The notes beneath the pieces were generated by a model. The model was not told the origin of the DNA. It ran no database searches and saw nothing but the letters and a program-made list of their open reading frames with translations. A program made the position numbers and the translations under genes. Positions 43,468 through 55,649 of a DNA stretch of 64,000 nt are shown piece by piece (the stretch's first letter is position 1; every line of letters begins with the position of its first letter). This DNA comes from Rhodoferax sp. (GTDB taxonomy: Bacteria > Pseudomonadota > Gammaproteobacteria > Burkholderiales > Burkholderiaceae_C), in assembly GCF_030697375.1 (NCBI RefSeq), contig NZ_JAUYQD010000033.1, positions 1 to 64,000 on the forward strand. Reading direction: 5' to 3'.

Positions 43468-45381
43468 ATGGTTCAAATTACGCTCCCAGACGGTTCTCAA
43501 CGCGACTATCCCGGTCCTGTGACGGTGGCTGAAGTGGCGGCCTCCATTGGTGCGGGTCTGGCCAAGGCCGCGTTGGCGGGAAAGGTTGACGGCAAGGTCG
43601 TTGATACCAGCTACCAGATCGAGTCCAACAGCGCTTTGTCCATCATCACTGCCAAAGATGCCGATGGCCTGGAGGTGATTCGCCATTCCACGGCCCACTT
43701 GCTGGCCTATGCGGTGAAAGAGTTGTTTCCAGACGCGCAAGTCACCATTGGTCCGGTCATTGAGCATGGCTTCTTTTACGACTTCTCGTACAAGCGTCCC
43801 TTCACCCCAGAAGATCTGGTGGTGATCGAGAAGAAGATGGCGGAGTTGGCGGCCAAGGATGAGCCCATTGCCCGCCGCGTCTTGCCGCGCGATGAAGCCA
43901 TAGCCTATTTCAAGAGCCTGGGTGAGCATTACAAGGCTGAAATCATCGAGAGCATTCCGGCCGATCAGGATGTGTCTCTCTACCGCGAAGGTAAGTTTGA
44001 AGATTTGTGCCGCGGCCCGCATGTGCCCAGCACCGGCAAGCTTAAACACTTCAAACTCATGAAGCTGGCCGGAGCCTACTGGCGCGGTGACCACAAGAAC
44101 GAAATGCTGCAACGTATCTATGGCACCGCGTGGGCCACCAAAGACGAATTGCAACAGCATCTGACCATGCTGGAAGAGGCTGAAAAACGCGACCACCGCA
44201 AGCTGGGCCGCGAATTGGACCTTTTTCACATTGATGACCACGCGCCCGGCTTGGTGTTCTGGCACCCCAAGGGCTGGACCTTGTGGCAGGGCGTGGAGCA
44301 GTACATGCGCCAGGTCTACCGTGACAACGGATACCAAGAGGTCAAAGGCCCTCAAATCATTGACAAAGGACTGTGGGAGAAGACCGGGCACTGGGACAAG
44401 TACCGCGAAAACATGTTTGTCACAGAGTCGGAGAAACGTGAGTACGCCTTGAAGCCGATGAACTGCCCCGGCCACATCCTGATCTTCAAGCAAGGCATCA
44501 AGAGCTACCGTGATTTGCCTTTGCGCTACGGCGAGTTTGGCAACTGCCACCGCAACGAGCCTTCGGGTGGTTTGCACGGCATCATGCGGGTGCGTGGTTT
44601 TACACAGGATGACGGGCACATTTTTTGTACCGAAGATCAAATCCTGCAGGAGTGCGCGGATTTCACCGCATTGCTGCAAAAGGTCTATAAAGATTTTGGA
44701 TTCACCAAAATCATCTACAAAGTTGCCACACGGCCCGCCCAGCGCATCGGAAGCGACGAGTACTGGGACAAGACCGAGCACGCACTGATGGAAAGCTTGC
44801 GTCTCTCGGGTTGCGAGTTCGAAATTGCGGCGGGTGAAGGTGCTTTTTACGCCCCTAAAATTGAGTACTCACTCAAAGATGCGCTCGGTCGCCACTGGCA
44901 GTGTGGAACCATTCAGATCGATCACAACATGCCCGAGCGTTTGGACTCCGAGTATGTGGGTGAAGACGGCGCCCGCCATCGCCCCGTGATGCTACACCGC
45001 GCCATTGTGGGCAGTTTGGAGCGTTTCATCGGGATTTTGATTGAAGAAAGTGCGGGCGCGCTGCCGGCGTGGCTTGCGCCAGTGCAGGTTGCAGTGCTCA
45101 ATATCACGGATGCGCAGGCCGAATATGCCCGTTCCGTGGCTAAAACGCTGCAGAATCAAGGGCTTAGGGTGGATTTAGACCTGCGCAACGAAAAAATAAC
45201 GTATAAAATACGGGAGCATTCAATGCAGAAGCTGCCCTATTTGCTTGTCGTTGGCGATAAGGAGATGGCAGCCGGTGCCGTTGCGGTGCGCGCCCGGGGT
45301 GGAAAAGACCTCGGAGCAATGTCTCTTGATGCATTCGTGCAGCAAATCACAAGTGATATTGCCCACAAGTCGGTAATCTAA
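43468..45381 (+). CDS. thrS: Threonine-tRNA ligase
   Basis: A class II synthetase of 637 aa with the full bacterial architecture: N-terminal TGS domain ([20 protein letters not shown]), editing domain with [15 protein letters not shown], catalytic core with [29 protein letters not shown] (motif 2) and a C-terminal anticodon-binding domain. Zinc ligands are expected at the Cys of MNCPGH and later His residues. No clear ribosome-binding site precedes ATG 43468. It heads thrS-infC-rpmI-rplT, the standard order, and is preceded by the attenuator described above. Confidence 0.96.
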   Translation: MVQITLPDGSQRDYPGPVTVAEVAASIGAGLAKAALAGKVDGKVVDTSYQIESNSALSIITAKDADGLEVIRHSTAHLLAYAVKELFPDAQVTIGPVIEHGFFYDFSYKRPFTPEDLVVIEKKMAELAAKDEPIARRVLPRDEAIAYFKSLGEHYKAEIIESIPADQDVSLYREGKFEDLCRGPHVPSTGKLKHFKLMKLAGAYWRGDHKNEMLQRIYGTAWATKDELQQHLTMLEEAEKRDHRKLGRELDLFHIDDHAPGLVFWHPKGWTLWQGVEQYMRQVYRDNGYQEVKGPQIIDKGLWEKTGHWDKYRENMFVTESEKREYALKPMNCPGHILIFKQGIKSYRDLPLRYGEFGNCHRNEPSGGLHGIMRVRGFTQDDGHIFCTEDQILQECADFTALLQKVYKDFGFTKIIYKVATRPAQRIGSDEYWDKTEHALMESLRLSGCEFEIAAGEGAFYAPKIEYSLKDALGRHWQCGTIQIDHNMPERLDSEYVGEDGARHRPVMLHRAIVGSLERFIGILIEESAGALPAWLAPVQVAVLNITDAQAEYARSVAKTLQNQGLRVDLDLRNEKITYKIREHSMQKLPYLLVVGDKEMAAGAVAVRARGGKDLGAMSLDAFVQQITSDIAHKSVI

Positions 45382-45467
45382 GGTTTTCACTGAAGATGGT
45401 GGTTTGTTTGCGTGTGCTGCGTGGCTTTAGCTGTTTATTTGCAGCAAACATTGTGAAGGATTGAGCC

Positions 45468-46055
45468 ATCGCTACTGAAATTCGTGACCGCCGTCAGCGT
45501 GAAGAACGTAAACACCGCCTGAATAGAGAAATCATGGCCCCTGAGGTTCGCCTCTCGGGACCAGAAAACGAACCTCTCGGTGTCGTCAGCCTGTCGGAAG
45601 CCCTGCGCATGGCAGGGGAGTTGGATGTTGACTTGGTTGAGATTGCAGCCACTGCCAATCCACCTGTCTGCCGGTTGATGGACTACGGCAAGTTCAAATA
45701 CCAAGAGCAAAAGAAGGCGGCGGAAGCGAAGTCCAAGCAAAAGGTCATCGAGGTCAAGGAAATCAAGTTCCGGCCCGGTACCGATGATGGTGACTACAAC
45801 ATCAAGGTTCGCAATATCAAGCGGTTCTTGGAAGATGGCGACAAGTGCAAGATCACTTTGCGCTTCCGGGGGCGCGAGATTACGCACCAAGAAATCGGAT
45901 TGGCGTTGCTGCAGCGCATGCGTGAAGAGTTGGCTGATTTGATCGTTGTTGAGCAGTTTCCTAAGCTGGAAGGCCGCCAGATGATCATGATGATTGCGCC
46001 GGGTAAGAAAAAAACCGGTGGCGCTGCCAAGCCTACTGCTGAAGCTGCTACCTAG
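45468..46055 (+). CDS. infC: Translation initiation factor IF-3 with apparent AUC start codon
   Basis: IF-3 binds the 30S subunit and checks the start codon. The N-domain ([20 protein letters not shown] to [20 protein letters not shown]) and C-domain ([20 protein letters not shown]) are complete. Homologues begin around (M)ATEFRDRR, which maps to ATC 45468 (ATC GCT ACT GAA ATT CGT). GAAGGA lies 7 nt upstream, and an in-frame TGA at 45462-45464 rules out an earlier start. The first ATG (45534) would remove 22 conserved residues. A near-cognate start lets IF-3 limit its own synthesis, as with AUU in E. coli. 195 aa. Confidence 0.9.
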   Translation: MATEIRDRRQREERKHRLNREIMAPEVRLSGPENEPLGVVSLSEALRMAGELDVDLVEIAATANPPVCRLMDYGKFKYQEQKKAAEAKSKQKVIEVKEIKFRPGTDDGDYNIKVRNIKRFLEDGDKCKITLRFRGREITHQEIGLALLQRMREELADLIVVEQFPKLEGRQMIMMIAPGKKKTGGAAKPTAEAAT

Positions 46056-46094
46056 ATTTTGAATACTTCACCGGTTTGGTCGCTGGTGAAATAC

Positions 46095-46145
46095 GCGGAA
46101 GAGGATCACTCCTCTCCCGCAAAAATATGGAGAGTGAAAACTCTC
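46095..46145 (+). promoter_or_regulatory. Structured leader of rpmI-rplT, possible L20 autoregulatory site
   Basis: Two strong hairpins lie in the 197-nt gap between infC and rpmI: GCGG-A-AGAGGA/TCCTCT-C-CCGC (46095-46120) with a TCAC loop, and GAGAG/CTCTC (46130-46134 and 46141-46145). In E. coli and Bacillus, L20 represses rpmI-rplT by binding a structured leader here. Neither hairpin is followed by a T-run. Functional assignment is an inference. Confidence 0.4.
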
Positions 46146-46252
46146 TGTACAAGTGGAGTGCCGCAAGGCGCCGCTTAAAAGTGGCTCGGGGCCAACAAGG
46201 CTGCAAATTGTTTGCAGACGCCTCACGAGCACAAGTAAGAAGGAGCATTAAT

Positions 46253-46456
46253 ATGCCCAAAATGAAGACCAAGAGCGCGGCGAAGAAACGCTTCCGCGTC
46301 CGTCCAGGTGGTACCGTTAAACGCGGCCAAGCCTTCAAACGTCACATTCTGACCAAGAAGACCACTAAAAATAAACGCCATTTGCGCGGTTCAACAGCTG
46401 TTCATGAGACCAATATGGGTCACATGGCGCAGATGCTGCCCGGTCGTGGTATTTAA
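46253..46456 (+). CDS. rpmI: 50S ribosomal protein L35 (bL35)
   Basis: 67 aa, very basic, with the family sequence [20 protein letters not shown] and ending [14 protein letters not shown] 46253 is preceded by AGAAGGAG. It is part of the 50S subunit and is followed 25 bp later by rplT. The pair is normally autoregulated by L20. Confidence 0.97.
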   Translation: MPKMKTKSAAKKRFRVRPGGTVKRGQAFKRHILTKKTTKNKRHLRGSTAVHETNMGHMAQMLPGRGI

Positions 46457-46481
46457 TTAACGACGAACAAGGAGTAATCAC

Positions 46482-46841
46482 ATGCCTCGCGTCAAACGTG
46501 GTGTAACGGCTCGCGCCCGCCATAAAAAAGTTCTGGCCCTTGCAAAAGGTTTTCGCGGTCGCCGCGGTAATGTCTTCCGTATCGCTAAAGAAGCGGTAAT
46601 GAAGGCTGGGCAATATGCCTACCGTGACCGTCGTACCAAGAAACGTGTCTTCCGTCAGTTGTGGATTGCCCGTATCAATGCCGCTGCACGTCAGTGCGGT
46701 ATGACATACAGCCAGTTCGCCAACGGTCTGAAGAAAGCGAATATCGAGATTGACCGCAAGGTTTTGAGCGATATCGCCATTCACGACATGGCGGCTTTTG
46801 CTGGCATCGTGGAACAAGTCAAGGCCAAGTTGGCAGCTTGA
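46482..46841 (+). CDS. rplT: 50S ribosomal protein L20 (bL20)
   Basis: 119 aa; [20 protein letters not shown] and the C-terminal [18 protein letters not shown] are diagnostic. L20 binds 23S rRNA early in 50S assembly and in several bacteria represses its own operon. The start at 46482 follows an AAGGAG site. A terminator at 46893 lies after a repeat-like stretch. Confidence 0.97.
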   Translation: MPRVKRGVTARARHKKVLALAKGFRGRRGNVFRIAKEAVMKAGQYAYRDRRTKKRVFRQLWIARINAAARQCGMTYSQFANGLKKANIEIDRKVLSDIAIHDMAAFAGIVEQVKAKLAA

Positions 46842-46850
46842 GTTCACGGC

Positions 46851-46882
46851 GGTTTGCTATTATTTAAATAGCACTCTGCGCA
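46851..46882. repeat. Short dispersed repeat (degenerate copy)
   Basis: GGTTTGCTATTATTTAAATA followed by GCACTCTGCGCA resembles the GCTATTnnnnATAGC...TGCGCA repeat (14455, 40209). It sits between rplT and its terminator. Confidence 0.45.
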
Positions 46883-46892
46883 CCAGAAACAA

Positions 46893-46926
46893 GGGCTAGA
46901 GCTTGAAAAGGCGCTAGCCCTTTTTC
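46893..46926 (+). terminator. Rho-independent terminator between rplT and pheS
   Basis: Stem GGGCTAG/CTAGCCC (46893-46899 and 46914-46920) with extra pairing inside, followed by TTTTTC. It probably ends the thrS-infC-rpmI-rplT transcript. pheS must then depend on readthrough or on a promoter after it. Confidence 0.75.
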
Positions 46927-46992
46927 AATGAAAACACAGTTTCAAAGAAGACTGGTCTGTACTCAAGTTATGTCGGAACTACAAGAGAATTT

Positions 46993-48063
46993 ATGAACGA
47001 GTTGAATGCCCTAGTCGACACCGCAAAAGGAGCTTTTGCCCAGGCGGTCACACCTGCTGATCTGGAAAATGCGAAAGCCTTGTTTTTGGGCAAGTCAGGC
47101 CGCATTACCGAGTTGATGAAGGGCATGGCGGCGCTCAGCGTGGATGAGAAGAAATCCCGCGGCGCTGCGATCAATCTGGCCAAACAGGCCATCGAATCTG
47201 CCCTGACTGACCGGCGCCAAGCGTTGGCAGACGCTGAGTTGCAACTGCAACTGCAAGCAGAAGCGCTGGACGTTACCCTGCCAGGCCGTCAGCGTGGGCA
47301 AGGTGGTTTACATCCCGTCTCTATCACCTTGGAGCGAATTGAGGCCATTTTCGGCTCCATGGGGTTTGAAGTCGCACAAGGCCCGGAAATTGAGTCCGAT
47401 TGGTTCAATTTCACCGCGTTGAACACGCCCGAGGACCATCCTGCGCGGTCCATGCACGATACCTTCTATGTTGAAGGCGGATCGGAATCGGCCCCCAACT
47501 TGCTGCGCACCCATACCAGCCCCATGCAAATTCGCCATGCGGTGCAGCATGTCAAAAAATACCGGGCATCTGCTCAGGCCGACGGTGCTGCATTGTTCTC
47601 CGGCGATATGCCAGAAATTCGCGTGATCGCGCCGGGGCGTACCTACCGTGTGGACAGCGATGCCACACACTCGCCCATGTTTCACCAGTGCGAAGGTTTG
47701 TGGGTTGGCGAGAACGTGAGCTTCAAGGATTTGAAGTTCGTATTCACGGATTTTTGCCGCACATTTTTTGAAAGCGATGATTTGGTCCTGCGCTTTCGCC
47801 CCAGTTTTTTTCCGTTCACAGAGCCCAGCGCGGAAGTCGATATTCAGTTCCAAAGCGGTCCTTTGGCAGGGCGTTGGCTGGAAGTGGCCGGGTCCGGCCA
47901 AGTGCATCCCAACGTGATTCGGAACATGGGTCTGGACCCCGAAAAATACATTGGATTCGCCTTCGGCATGGGACCGGACCGCCTGACCATGCTGCGTTAC
48001 GGCGTCAATGATTTGCGCCTGTTTTTTGACGGCGACATTCGCTTTCTTTCGCAATTCCAATGA
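46993..48063 (+). CDS. pheS: Phenylalanine-tRNA ligase alpha subunit
   Basis: 356 aa with the N-terminal coiled-coil ([20 protein letters not shown]) and the class II core: [39 protein letters not shown] (motif 2 region) and the C-terminal [20 protein letters not shown] (motif 3). It forms an alpha2-beta2 enzyme with PheT. The ATG 46993 overlaps the stop of a 22-codon frame (46928-46996) by ATGA. It is followed 61 bp later by pheT. Confidence 0.97.
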   Translation: MNELNALVDTAKGAFAQAVTPADLENAKALFLGKSGRITELMKGMAALSVDEKKSRGAAINLAKQAIESALTDRRQALADAELQLQLQAEALDVTLPGRQRGQGGLHPVSITLERIEAIFGSMGFEVAQGPEIESDWFNFTALNTPEDHPARSMHDTFYVEGGSESAPNLLRTHTSPMQIRHAVQHVKKYRASAQADGAALFSGDMPEIRVIAPGRTYRVDSDATHSPMFHQCEGLWVGENVSFKDLKFVFTDFCRTFFESDDLVLRFRPSFFPFTEPSAEVDIQFQSGPLAGRWLEVAGSGQVHPNVIRNMGLDPEKYIGFAFGMGPDRLTMLRYGVNDLRLFFDGDIRFLSQFQ

Positions 48064-48124
48064 CCTATTGCCGGTCAGACCTTTTGGCTTAGACGCAAGC
48101 TGTGCCCTCAACTGATTAAAGACA

Positions 48125-50560
48125 ATGCAATTTCCTGAATCCTGGCTGCGTGCTTTTTGCAATCCATCGCTTTCTACCCAACAACTGGCCGACACCCTCA
48201 CCATGGCGGGCTTGGAGGTGGAAGAACTGAAACCCATGGCCCCTGCGTTCACCCATATCGTGGTTGGTGAAATCAAGGAAGCCGAGCAGCACCCCAACGC
48301 CGACCGTCTTCGCGTGTGCAAGGTGGACGTCGGGCAGGCTGAGTTGTTGAATATCGTGTGTGGCGCGCCCAATGCCCGTGTAGGTATTCGTATCCCCTGC
48401 GCCTTGGTGGGCGCCGAGTTGCCTCCAGGTGAAGATGGCAAGCCCTTCCTCATCAAGGTTGGCAAATTGCGTGGTATCGAAAGCCAAGGCATGTTGTGCT
48501 CCGCGCGCGAGTTGCAACTGGCCGACGACCATGGTGGTTTGCTGGAGTTGGCAGCGGATGCGCCTGTGGGCCAAGATATCCGCACGCACCTGAATCTGGA
48601 CGACACCCTGTTCACTTTGAAGCTCACACCGAATCTGGCGCATTGCCTCAGTGTGTACGGTGTCGCCCGTGAAGTGTCGGCCCTGACCGGTGCACCTTTA
48701 ATCGCCCCCACTTTTGCTGAAGTGCCGGTGACTAACGGCGACAAGTTGGCAGTCAAGGTCAGCGCACCGGACTTATGCGGACGTTTCTCTGGTCGAGTGG
48801 TGCGCAATGTGAACCCCAAGGCAGTGACGCCGCAGTGGATGGTGGACCGCTTGGCGCGTTGTGGCCAGCGCAGCGTGACTCCCTTGGTTGATATCTCGAA
48901 CTATGTGATGTTTGAGCTAGGCCGCCCATCGCATATTTTTGATCTGGACAAAATCAAAGGTGGCTTGGACGTACGCTGGGGCAGGGCGGGTGAGCAGATC
49001 AAGCTGCTCAACGGCACCACTGTCACTGTCGACGAAAAAGTGGGTGTGATTGCCGATGATGAACAGGTGGAGTCCCTGGCGGGCATCATGGGGGGGGATG
49101 CCACGGCGGTGTCAGACGACACCCAGCATGTCTATGTGGAAGCGGCTTTTTGGTGGCCCAAATCCATTGCCGGGCGTTCACGCCGATTCAATTTTTCAAC
49201 CGACGCTGGACACCGCTTTGAGCGGGGCGTAGACCCCAGCCTGACGGTGGAGCATATCGAGCGCATTACGCAGCTCATCGTCGATATTTGCGGCACTGAG
49301 GCGACCAGTTGTGGTCCGGTGGACGACCACCAAGCCAATATGCCCACCGCCACGCCTGTTCGTTTGCGTATTGCGCGCGCGGCTAAGGTCATTGGCATGC
49401 CGGTGACGCAAGTCCAGTGTGTCAATGCCTTGGAGCGCTTGGGCTTGCCGGTGTCGCAGGCCGACGGTGTGGTGACGGTGCTGCCACCGTCTTACCGCTT
49501 CGATTTGCAGATTGAAGAAGACCTGATCGAGGAAGTGGCCCGCATGGTGGGTTACGACAACCTGCCACACACACCGCCGCTGGCGCCTATCACCGCCAAG
49601 ATTCGGCCTGAGGCACAGCGCAGCCCATTTGCGGTGCGCAGGATGCTGGCGGGACTGGGCTACCAGGAAACCATCAACTTCAGCTTTGTGGAAGAGCGCT
49701 GGGAGCACGAGTTGGCGGGCAACCCCAACCCCATCAAACTGCTGAATCCGATCGCCAGCCAGATGAGCGTGATGCGCTCGTCGCTGCTGGGCTCCTTGCT
49801 GCAGGTCTTGAAATTCAACCAGGCGCGCAAAGCCCCGCGTGTCCGCATCTTTGAATTGGGCCGTGTGTTCCTGCGCGATGCGACGGTCCAAAGCACGGAC
49901 TCCACCGTAGAGGGATTCCACCAACCCATGCGTGTGGCTGGCTTGGCAAGTGGTGCCACGGACGTCATGCAGTGGGGCCGTAAAGAGCAAGGCGCTGATT
50001 TTTTTGACGTCAAAGGGGATGTTGAGGCCTTGTTGGCACCCCTGCAGGCCGAGTTTGTGCCAGCCAGTCATCCCGCCATGCACCCTGGGCGTTGTGCGCA
50101 GGCCATGGTCGGTGGGCAGTCCATTGGTTTTGTCGGCGAGTTGCATCCGAAATGGCGCCAAAGTTACGAACTGGCCCAAGCCCCCATTTTGTTTGAATTG
50201 GAACTTGATGCCGTCATGCGACGTGCAGTACCGGTGTTTAAGCCAGTCGCCAAGTTCCAGCCGGTGCAGCGCGACATTGCCGTGGTGGTGGGTGACCAGG
50301 TGAGCCATGCGGCCCTCATGGCCGCCATCTGGGCTGCGCCGACGGGAGGCTTTTTGCGAGATGCGGGTTTGTTTGACATCTACCGTCCCAAGCACGGTAG
50401 CGACTCCGCCGCTGCAGAAGGCGCCCACGATCGCAGTCTGGCAGTGCGCCTCACGCTCAACAACGACGATGCCACTTTGACCGAAGAGCAAATTGAATCC
50501 GTGGTCAAAGCGGTGGTCAGCCAACTCATATCCGATTTGGGAGCACGCCAACGTGTCTGA
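48125..50560 (+). CDS. pheT: Phenylalanine-tRNA ligase beta subunit
   Basis: 811 aa, the standard length. It has the N-terminal EMAP/tRNA-binding domain ([20 protein letters not shown]), the B3/B4 editing region, B5 domain, and a C-terminal ferredoxin-fold anticodon domain ([20 protein letters not shown]). It forms the structural half of the PheRS tetramer. The ribosome-binding site is weak. Its stop overlaps possible starts of ihfA, indicating translational coupling. Confidence 0.96.
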   Translation: MQFPESWLRAFCNPSLSTQQLADTLTMAGLEVEELKPMAPAFTHIVVGEIKEAEQHPNADRLRVCKVDVGQAELLNIVCGAPNARVGIRIPCALVGAELPPGEDGKPFLIKVGKLRGIESQGMLCSARELQLADDHGGLLELAADAPVGQDIRTHLNLDDTLFTLKLTPNLAHCLSVYGVAREVSALTGAPLIAPTFAEVPVTNGDKLAVKVSAPDLCGRFSGRVVRNVNPKAVTPQWMVDRLARCGQRSVTPLVDISNYVMFELGRPSHIFDLDKIKGGLDVRWGRAGEQIKLLNGTTVTVDEKVGVIADDEQVESLAGIMGGDATAVSDDTQHVYVEAAFWWPKSIAGRSRRFNFSTDAGHRFERGVDPSLTVEHIERITQLIVDICGTEATSCGPVDDHQANMPTATPVRLRIARAAKVIGMPVTQVQCVNALERLGLPVSQADGVVTVLPPSYRFDLQIEEDLIEEVARMVGYDNLPHTPPLAPITAKIRPEAQRSPFAVRRMLAGLGYQETINFSFVEERWEHELAGNPNPIKLLNPIASQMSVMRSSLLGSLLQVLKFNQARKAPRVRIFELGRVFLRDATVQSTDSTVEGFHQPMRVAGLASGATDVMQWGRKEQGADFFDVKGDVEALLAPLQAEFVPASHPAMHPGRCAQAMVGGQSIGFVGELHPKWRQSYELAQAPILFELELDAVMRRAVPVFKPVAKFQPVQRDIAVVVGDQVSHAALMAAIWAAPTGGFLRDAGLFDIYRPKHGSDSAAAEGAHDRSLAVRLTLNNDDATLTEEQIESVVKAVVSQLISDLGARQRV

Positions 50561-50561
50561 C

Positions 50562-50912
50562 ATGGGCGACAAGTCAACAACGAATCGAGCGATCATGGAT
50601 TTTTCTGTCGAAAGTCTTGAGACTCCCGCATTGACCAAAGCGCAGTTGGCGGATCTTCTTTTTGATCAAATTGGGCTCAACAAACGCGAGTCCAAAGACA
50701 TGATCGATGCCTTCTTTGATCTGGTTGCTGCCAGTTTGGTGGATGGCACGGATGTGAAAATTTCTGGTTTCGGTAATTTTCAAATTCGCACCAAAGCGCC
50801 ACGGCCCGGACGCAACCCGCGCACGGGGGAAGCCATTCCTATCCAGGCACGCCGGGTGGTCACATTCCACGCCAGCCACAAGCTGAAAGAGCAAATTCAG
50901 GACGAAACCTAA
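50562..50912 (+). CDS. ihfA: Integration host factor alpha subunit
   Basis: A HU/IHF fold DNA-bending protein. The core [20 protein letters not shown] to [20 protein letters not shown], the arm [12 protein letters not shown] and [14 protein letters not shown] are diagnostic of IHF-alpha. Candidate starts are ATG 50562, GTG 50553 (GGGAG upstream, overlapping pheT) and ATG 50595, which would give the usual length of about 105 aa. The pheT-ihfA order is conserved in proteobacteria. IHF acts in nucleoid organisation, recombination and promoter activation. Confidence 0.93.
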   Translation: MGDKSTTNRAIMDFSVESLETPALTKAQLADLLFDQIGLNKRESKDMIDAFFDLVAASLVDGTDVKISGFGNFQIRTKAPRPGRNPRTGEAIPIQARRVVTFHASHKLKEQIQDET

Positions 50913-51032
50913 GTTGCAGCCGCCGTTAAAGCAACACCATTTGATATTTTTAAAGGGTGTGACAATCAGCCTTTGCACTGCGACAAAACTTAGAGTAACC
51001 TCTACGCTTTGCCTCGTACAGCATTGATTTAC

Positions 51033-51479
51033 ATGGAGAATACTCTCCCCCCCATTCCCGCAAAACGCTACTTCACCATCGGTGAGGTCGGCGATCTGTG
51101 TGGTGTCAAACCCCATGTGCTACGTTATTGGGAGCAGGAGTTCACCCAACTGCGCCCTATGAAACGCCGTGGCAACCGCCGCTATTACCAGCACCATGAA
51201 GTGTTGATGATCCGTCGTATTCGTGATTTGCTTTACGACCAGGGTTTCACGATCAGCGGCGCCCGCAACAAGATGCAGGAGTTGCTCCAGGGTGAGCGCG
51301 ACAAGAAGCGCAATGGCGAGACCATGCTTGAAGGTTTGGACGTCCTCGAAGTGGACGATGCCGATATGGATGAGTTTGAAGACAGCGTTCCTATCGATGT
51401 CTCCGACACAGTTTCGACCCAACTTATGCAGCTAAGGCGTGAATTATGTGAAATTAGGGAGTTACTCACCACGGCTTGA
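51033..51479 (+). CDS. MerR family transcriptional regulator
   Basis: 148 aa. The N-terminal winged helix-turn-helix is typical (KRYFTIGEVGDLCGVKPHVL to RYWEQEFTQLRPMKRRGNRR), followed by a helical dimerisation region and an acidic C-terminus (DVLEVDDADMDEFEDSVPID). The family just after ihfA is common in proteobacteria and lacks cysteine metal sites, so its signal is unknown. ATG 51033 is taken; TTG 51009 is a longer option. It runs up to the tRNA-Pro promoter. Confidence 0.88.
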   Translation: MENTLPPIPAKRYFTIGEVGDLCGVKPHVLRYWEQEFTQLRPMKRRGNRRYYQHHEVLMIRRIRDLLYDQGFTISGARNKMQELLQGERDKKRNGETMLEGLDVLEVDDADMDEFEDSVPIDVSDTVSTQLMQLRRELCEIRELLTTA

Positions 51480-51502
51480 TGCAAAAAGCCTTCAGCTCAG
51501 GT

Positions 51503-51508
51503 TATAAT
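51503..51508 (+). promoter_or_regulatory. -10 element of tRNA-Pro
   Basis: A perfect TATAAT lies 12 nt before the tRNA. A TGCAAA at about 51480-51485, 17 nt upstream, may be the -35 element. It overlaps the 3' end of the MerR gene. Confidence 0.6.
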
Positions 51509-51520
51509 TTGAGGCTAGAT

Positions 51521-51597
51521 CGGTGTGTGGCGCAGCCTGGTAGCGCACTTGCATGGGGTGCAAGGGGTCGAAGGTTCGAATCCTTTCACACCGACCA
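51521..51597 (+). tRNA. tRNA-Pro (anticodon GGG)
   Basis: 77 nt with CCA encoded. The acceptor CGGTGTG pairs with CACACCG, the discriminator is A, and the anticodon loop TGGGGTG gives GGG. The T-arm AAGGTTCGAATCCTT is normal. A terminator follows at 51606. Confidence 0.95.
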
Positions 51598-51605
51598 TAT
51601 GAATC

Positions 51606-51644
51606 AAGGACTTAGAGTAGAAATGCTCTAAGTCCTTTCTTCTT
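51606..51644 (+). terminator. Rho-independent terminator of tRNA-Pro
   Basis: A 12-bp stem AAGGACTTAGAG/CTCTAAGTCCTT (51606-51617 and 51626-51637) is followed by a T-rich run (TTCTTCTTTC). Confidence 0.85.
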
Positions 51645-51803
51645 TCTGGGTCCAAATTGCAAATTTAGCCACAGCGCTGTAATTGTCGGTAATCAATGGA
51701 TTGTCATCAGCGTGAGCCGGTCGAGGTGCCGGTGGTCAAATGCTCCATTGCCCGACAACACCCCCACGCCATACCGATCTCGTTTAATTTACCGAAAGAC
51801 AAA

Positions 51804-52046
51804 ATGTTTGATAAAAGCGGCCAATGGATTCATCTTGAAACGTTTGATGATTTTGACAATGGCCTGTCAGAACTGATTGATCTCTGGTCAAGTACAGCAA
51901 CCCAAAACGTCAAAGAATCAGCACTCGCGCACTTCAAAGAAGACTTGGATGCTGCCGTGCTCACCTGGATTGATAACAGAGCAAAGTCCAAAAAATACGC
52001 TGCCATTGGTAAAGAGTTGGCTGAGTTCGAAGAAGCATTGCGGTAA
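51804..52046 (+). CDS. Small hypothetical protein (80 aa)
   Basis: MFDKSGQWIHLETFDDFDNG is a plausible start; an in-frame start at 51696 is possible, but the residues before 51804 look random. The protein is acidic and mostly helical (GLSELIDLWSSTATQNVKES, ending KELAEFEEALR). No family is recognised. It sits alone after tRNA-Pro, in a 570-bp stretch otherwise without features. Confidence 0.45.
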   Translation: MFDKSGQWIHLETFDDFDNGLSELIDLWSSTATQNVKESALAHFKEDLDAAVLTWIDNRAKSKKYAAIGKELAEFEEALR

Positions 52047-52163
52047 GGCTCAGGTATTGTCCCTGGGTAGGGGAGCGTGATCTGTGGCCCAATGAACAAG
52101 CTGCCATGGTCTGAAGCCGATTCCAGCGTACATCACGCCAGACCAGGCGCCCACCTCAAAATC

Positions 52164-52472
52164 CTAAGCCTTTTTTCTTTTGCGGGGGTGCCGCGCAAAT
52201 TTGGGCGACGCACTGGTTTTACTGGCAAGCTGCAACGGGATATCGGTGTGCCTGCGTCCGAGGTTGCCGTCATTCAGAGTATTGATTACACCGAACTCGG
52301 AGCAGGCTTGTTTCAGCATGGACATGGCCCTTGCCGCCTTGGCCGTGGCATCGCGAATGGCGTCGTTGGTGTCGCCATTGCGGACGTGGTACAGCGCCAT
52401 GGACAAAGCGTTTTCAATGGCTTGTTGCTGTGCAATGGGGCTCGGGCTGCCCCCGGTGGACTGGATGGTCAT
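52164..52472 (-). CDS. Small hypothetical protein with basic C-terminal tail (102 aa)
   Basis: The frame starts at 52472 with AGGAG 7-8 nt upstream. The N-terminus MTIQSTGGSPSPIAQQQAIE is followed by helices rich in Ala (NALSMALYHVRNGDTNDAIR), which resemble a helical-hairpin protein. It ends in a basic tail (KFARHPRKRKKA). No function is assigned. The clear ribosome-binding site supports it being real. Confidence 0.5.
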   Translation of the reverse strand: MTIQSTGGSPSPIAQQQAIENALSMALYHVRNGDTNDAIRDATAKAARAMSMLKQACSEFGVINTLNDGNLGRRHTDIPLQLASKTSASPKFARHPRKRKKA

Positions 52473-52589
52473 GGTGTCAGGCTCCTATCGAACTGCGAAA
52501 ATTACCTTTTGCATTCTTGAGAATCGGCACGGCCTGCAGCAAGGCAGGCAACTTGTGTGTCACTGTGCCGGGAGCTATGCGGTCACGGC

Positions 52590-52603
52590 TTGAGAATTCT
52601 CAA
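52590..52603. promoter_or_regulatory. TTGAGAATTCTCAA palindrome in the 52473-52668 gap
   Basis: A perfect 14-bp palindrome. A related ATTCTTGAGAAT occurs at about 52512-52523, so two similar sites flank the middle of this gap. The gap holds no gene I can support. They may be operators for the hypothetical gene at 52164-52472. Confidence 0.3.
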
Positions 52604-52668
52604 ATGGCCGACGCATTTGTTTTGCGTTTTCTCGCTTTTTGGGGCGTTTTAAAGGTATTTGGCAGCGC

Positions 52669-53340
52669 TCAAGCGGCAGCTTCCAGCCCTCGGCTGAAAT
52701 GTTCCCGCATGCGTTGGGTGCTCGCAATGGGGTCACGGGCATTCAAGGCTTCAATGATGGCGCGGTGTTCTTGCACGGATTCGGCAATGCGCCCGTCCTT
52801 GAGCAGGGAGTTGTGGCGGTTGAGTTTCATGACCTTGCGCAGGTCGGCCACCATCTGGTCGCGCCAGCGGTTGTTGGCAATCTCCAGCAGCCGCATGTGA
52901 AAACGCTCGTTGATGGCAAAGAACTGGTCGGTATTTTCCTTGCCGGGCAGTGCCGCTGCTTCCAACTCGCGGTGCAACAGTTCCAATTCGTGTAACTCGG
53001 CATTGCTGGCCTTGACGGCCACCACACCCGCGGCATCGCTTTCCAGCAGGCTAAGCAGGTGGTACACGTCGGCCAGATCCGTGGCCGACATTTCAGTCAC
53101 ATAAGCGCCGCGGCGCACTTTCATGGTCACCAGGCCTTCTGCGGCCAATACCTTGAGCGCTTCGCGCAGGGGGGTGCGGCTGATGCCATAGTCCTGGGCG
53201 ATTTTCAGCTCGTCGATCCAGGTACCGGGTTCCAGCTCGCGTTTGAAGATGCGCTGGCGCAACAACTCGGCCACCTCTTCATAAAGCGGACGGGGCGACA
53301 GCGATTTGCTGACGCGGGGTGGAGAAGAATTTGCGTTCAT
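52669..53340 (-). CDS. GntR family regulator (FadR/FCD subfamily)
   Basis: 223 aa. The winged helix-turn-helix (PLYEEVAELLRQRIFKRELE, then DYGISRTPLREALKVLAAEG) is followed by an FCD ligand-binding domain (LADVYHLLSLLESDAAGVVA to FHMRLLEIANNRWRDQMVAD) with the usual His residues for a metal. MNANSSPPRVSK at 53340 is the start. It is divergent from the methylmalonyl-CoA mutase gene with 123 bp between, so it probably controls the propionyl-CoA cluster. Confidence 0.88.
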   Translation of the reverse strand: MNANSSPPRVSKSLSPRPLYEEVAELLRQRIFKRELEPGTWIDELKIAQDYGISRTPLREALKVLAAEGLVTMKVRRGAYVTEMSATDLADVYHLLSLLESDAAGVVAVKASNAELHELELLHRELEAAALPGKENTDQFFAINERFHMRLLEIANNRWRDQMVADLRKVMKLNRHNSLLKDGRIAESVQEHRAIIEALNARDPIASTQRMREHFSRGLEAAA

Positions 53341-53463
53341 TCCCTGAATTGTAAGCTGCAGTGAATATTTTGAATCAATAATTATAAATAATGTAAACTC
53401 ACCGCAGATGCAGCGCACCATTCAAGGCGTGACTGTGACTTACAAGGCCTACCGGACATCGCC

Positions 53464-55641
<2,178 letters not shown>

Positions 55642-55649
55642 GGGATTCT

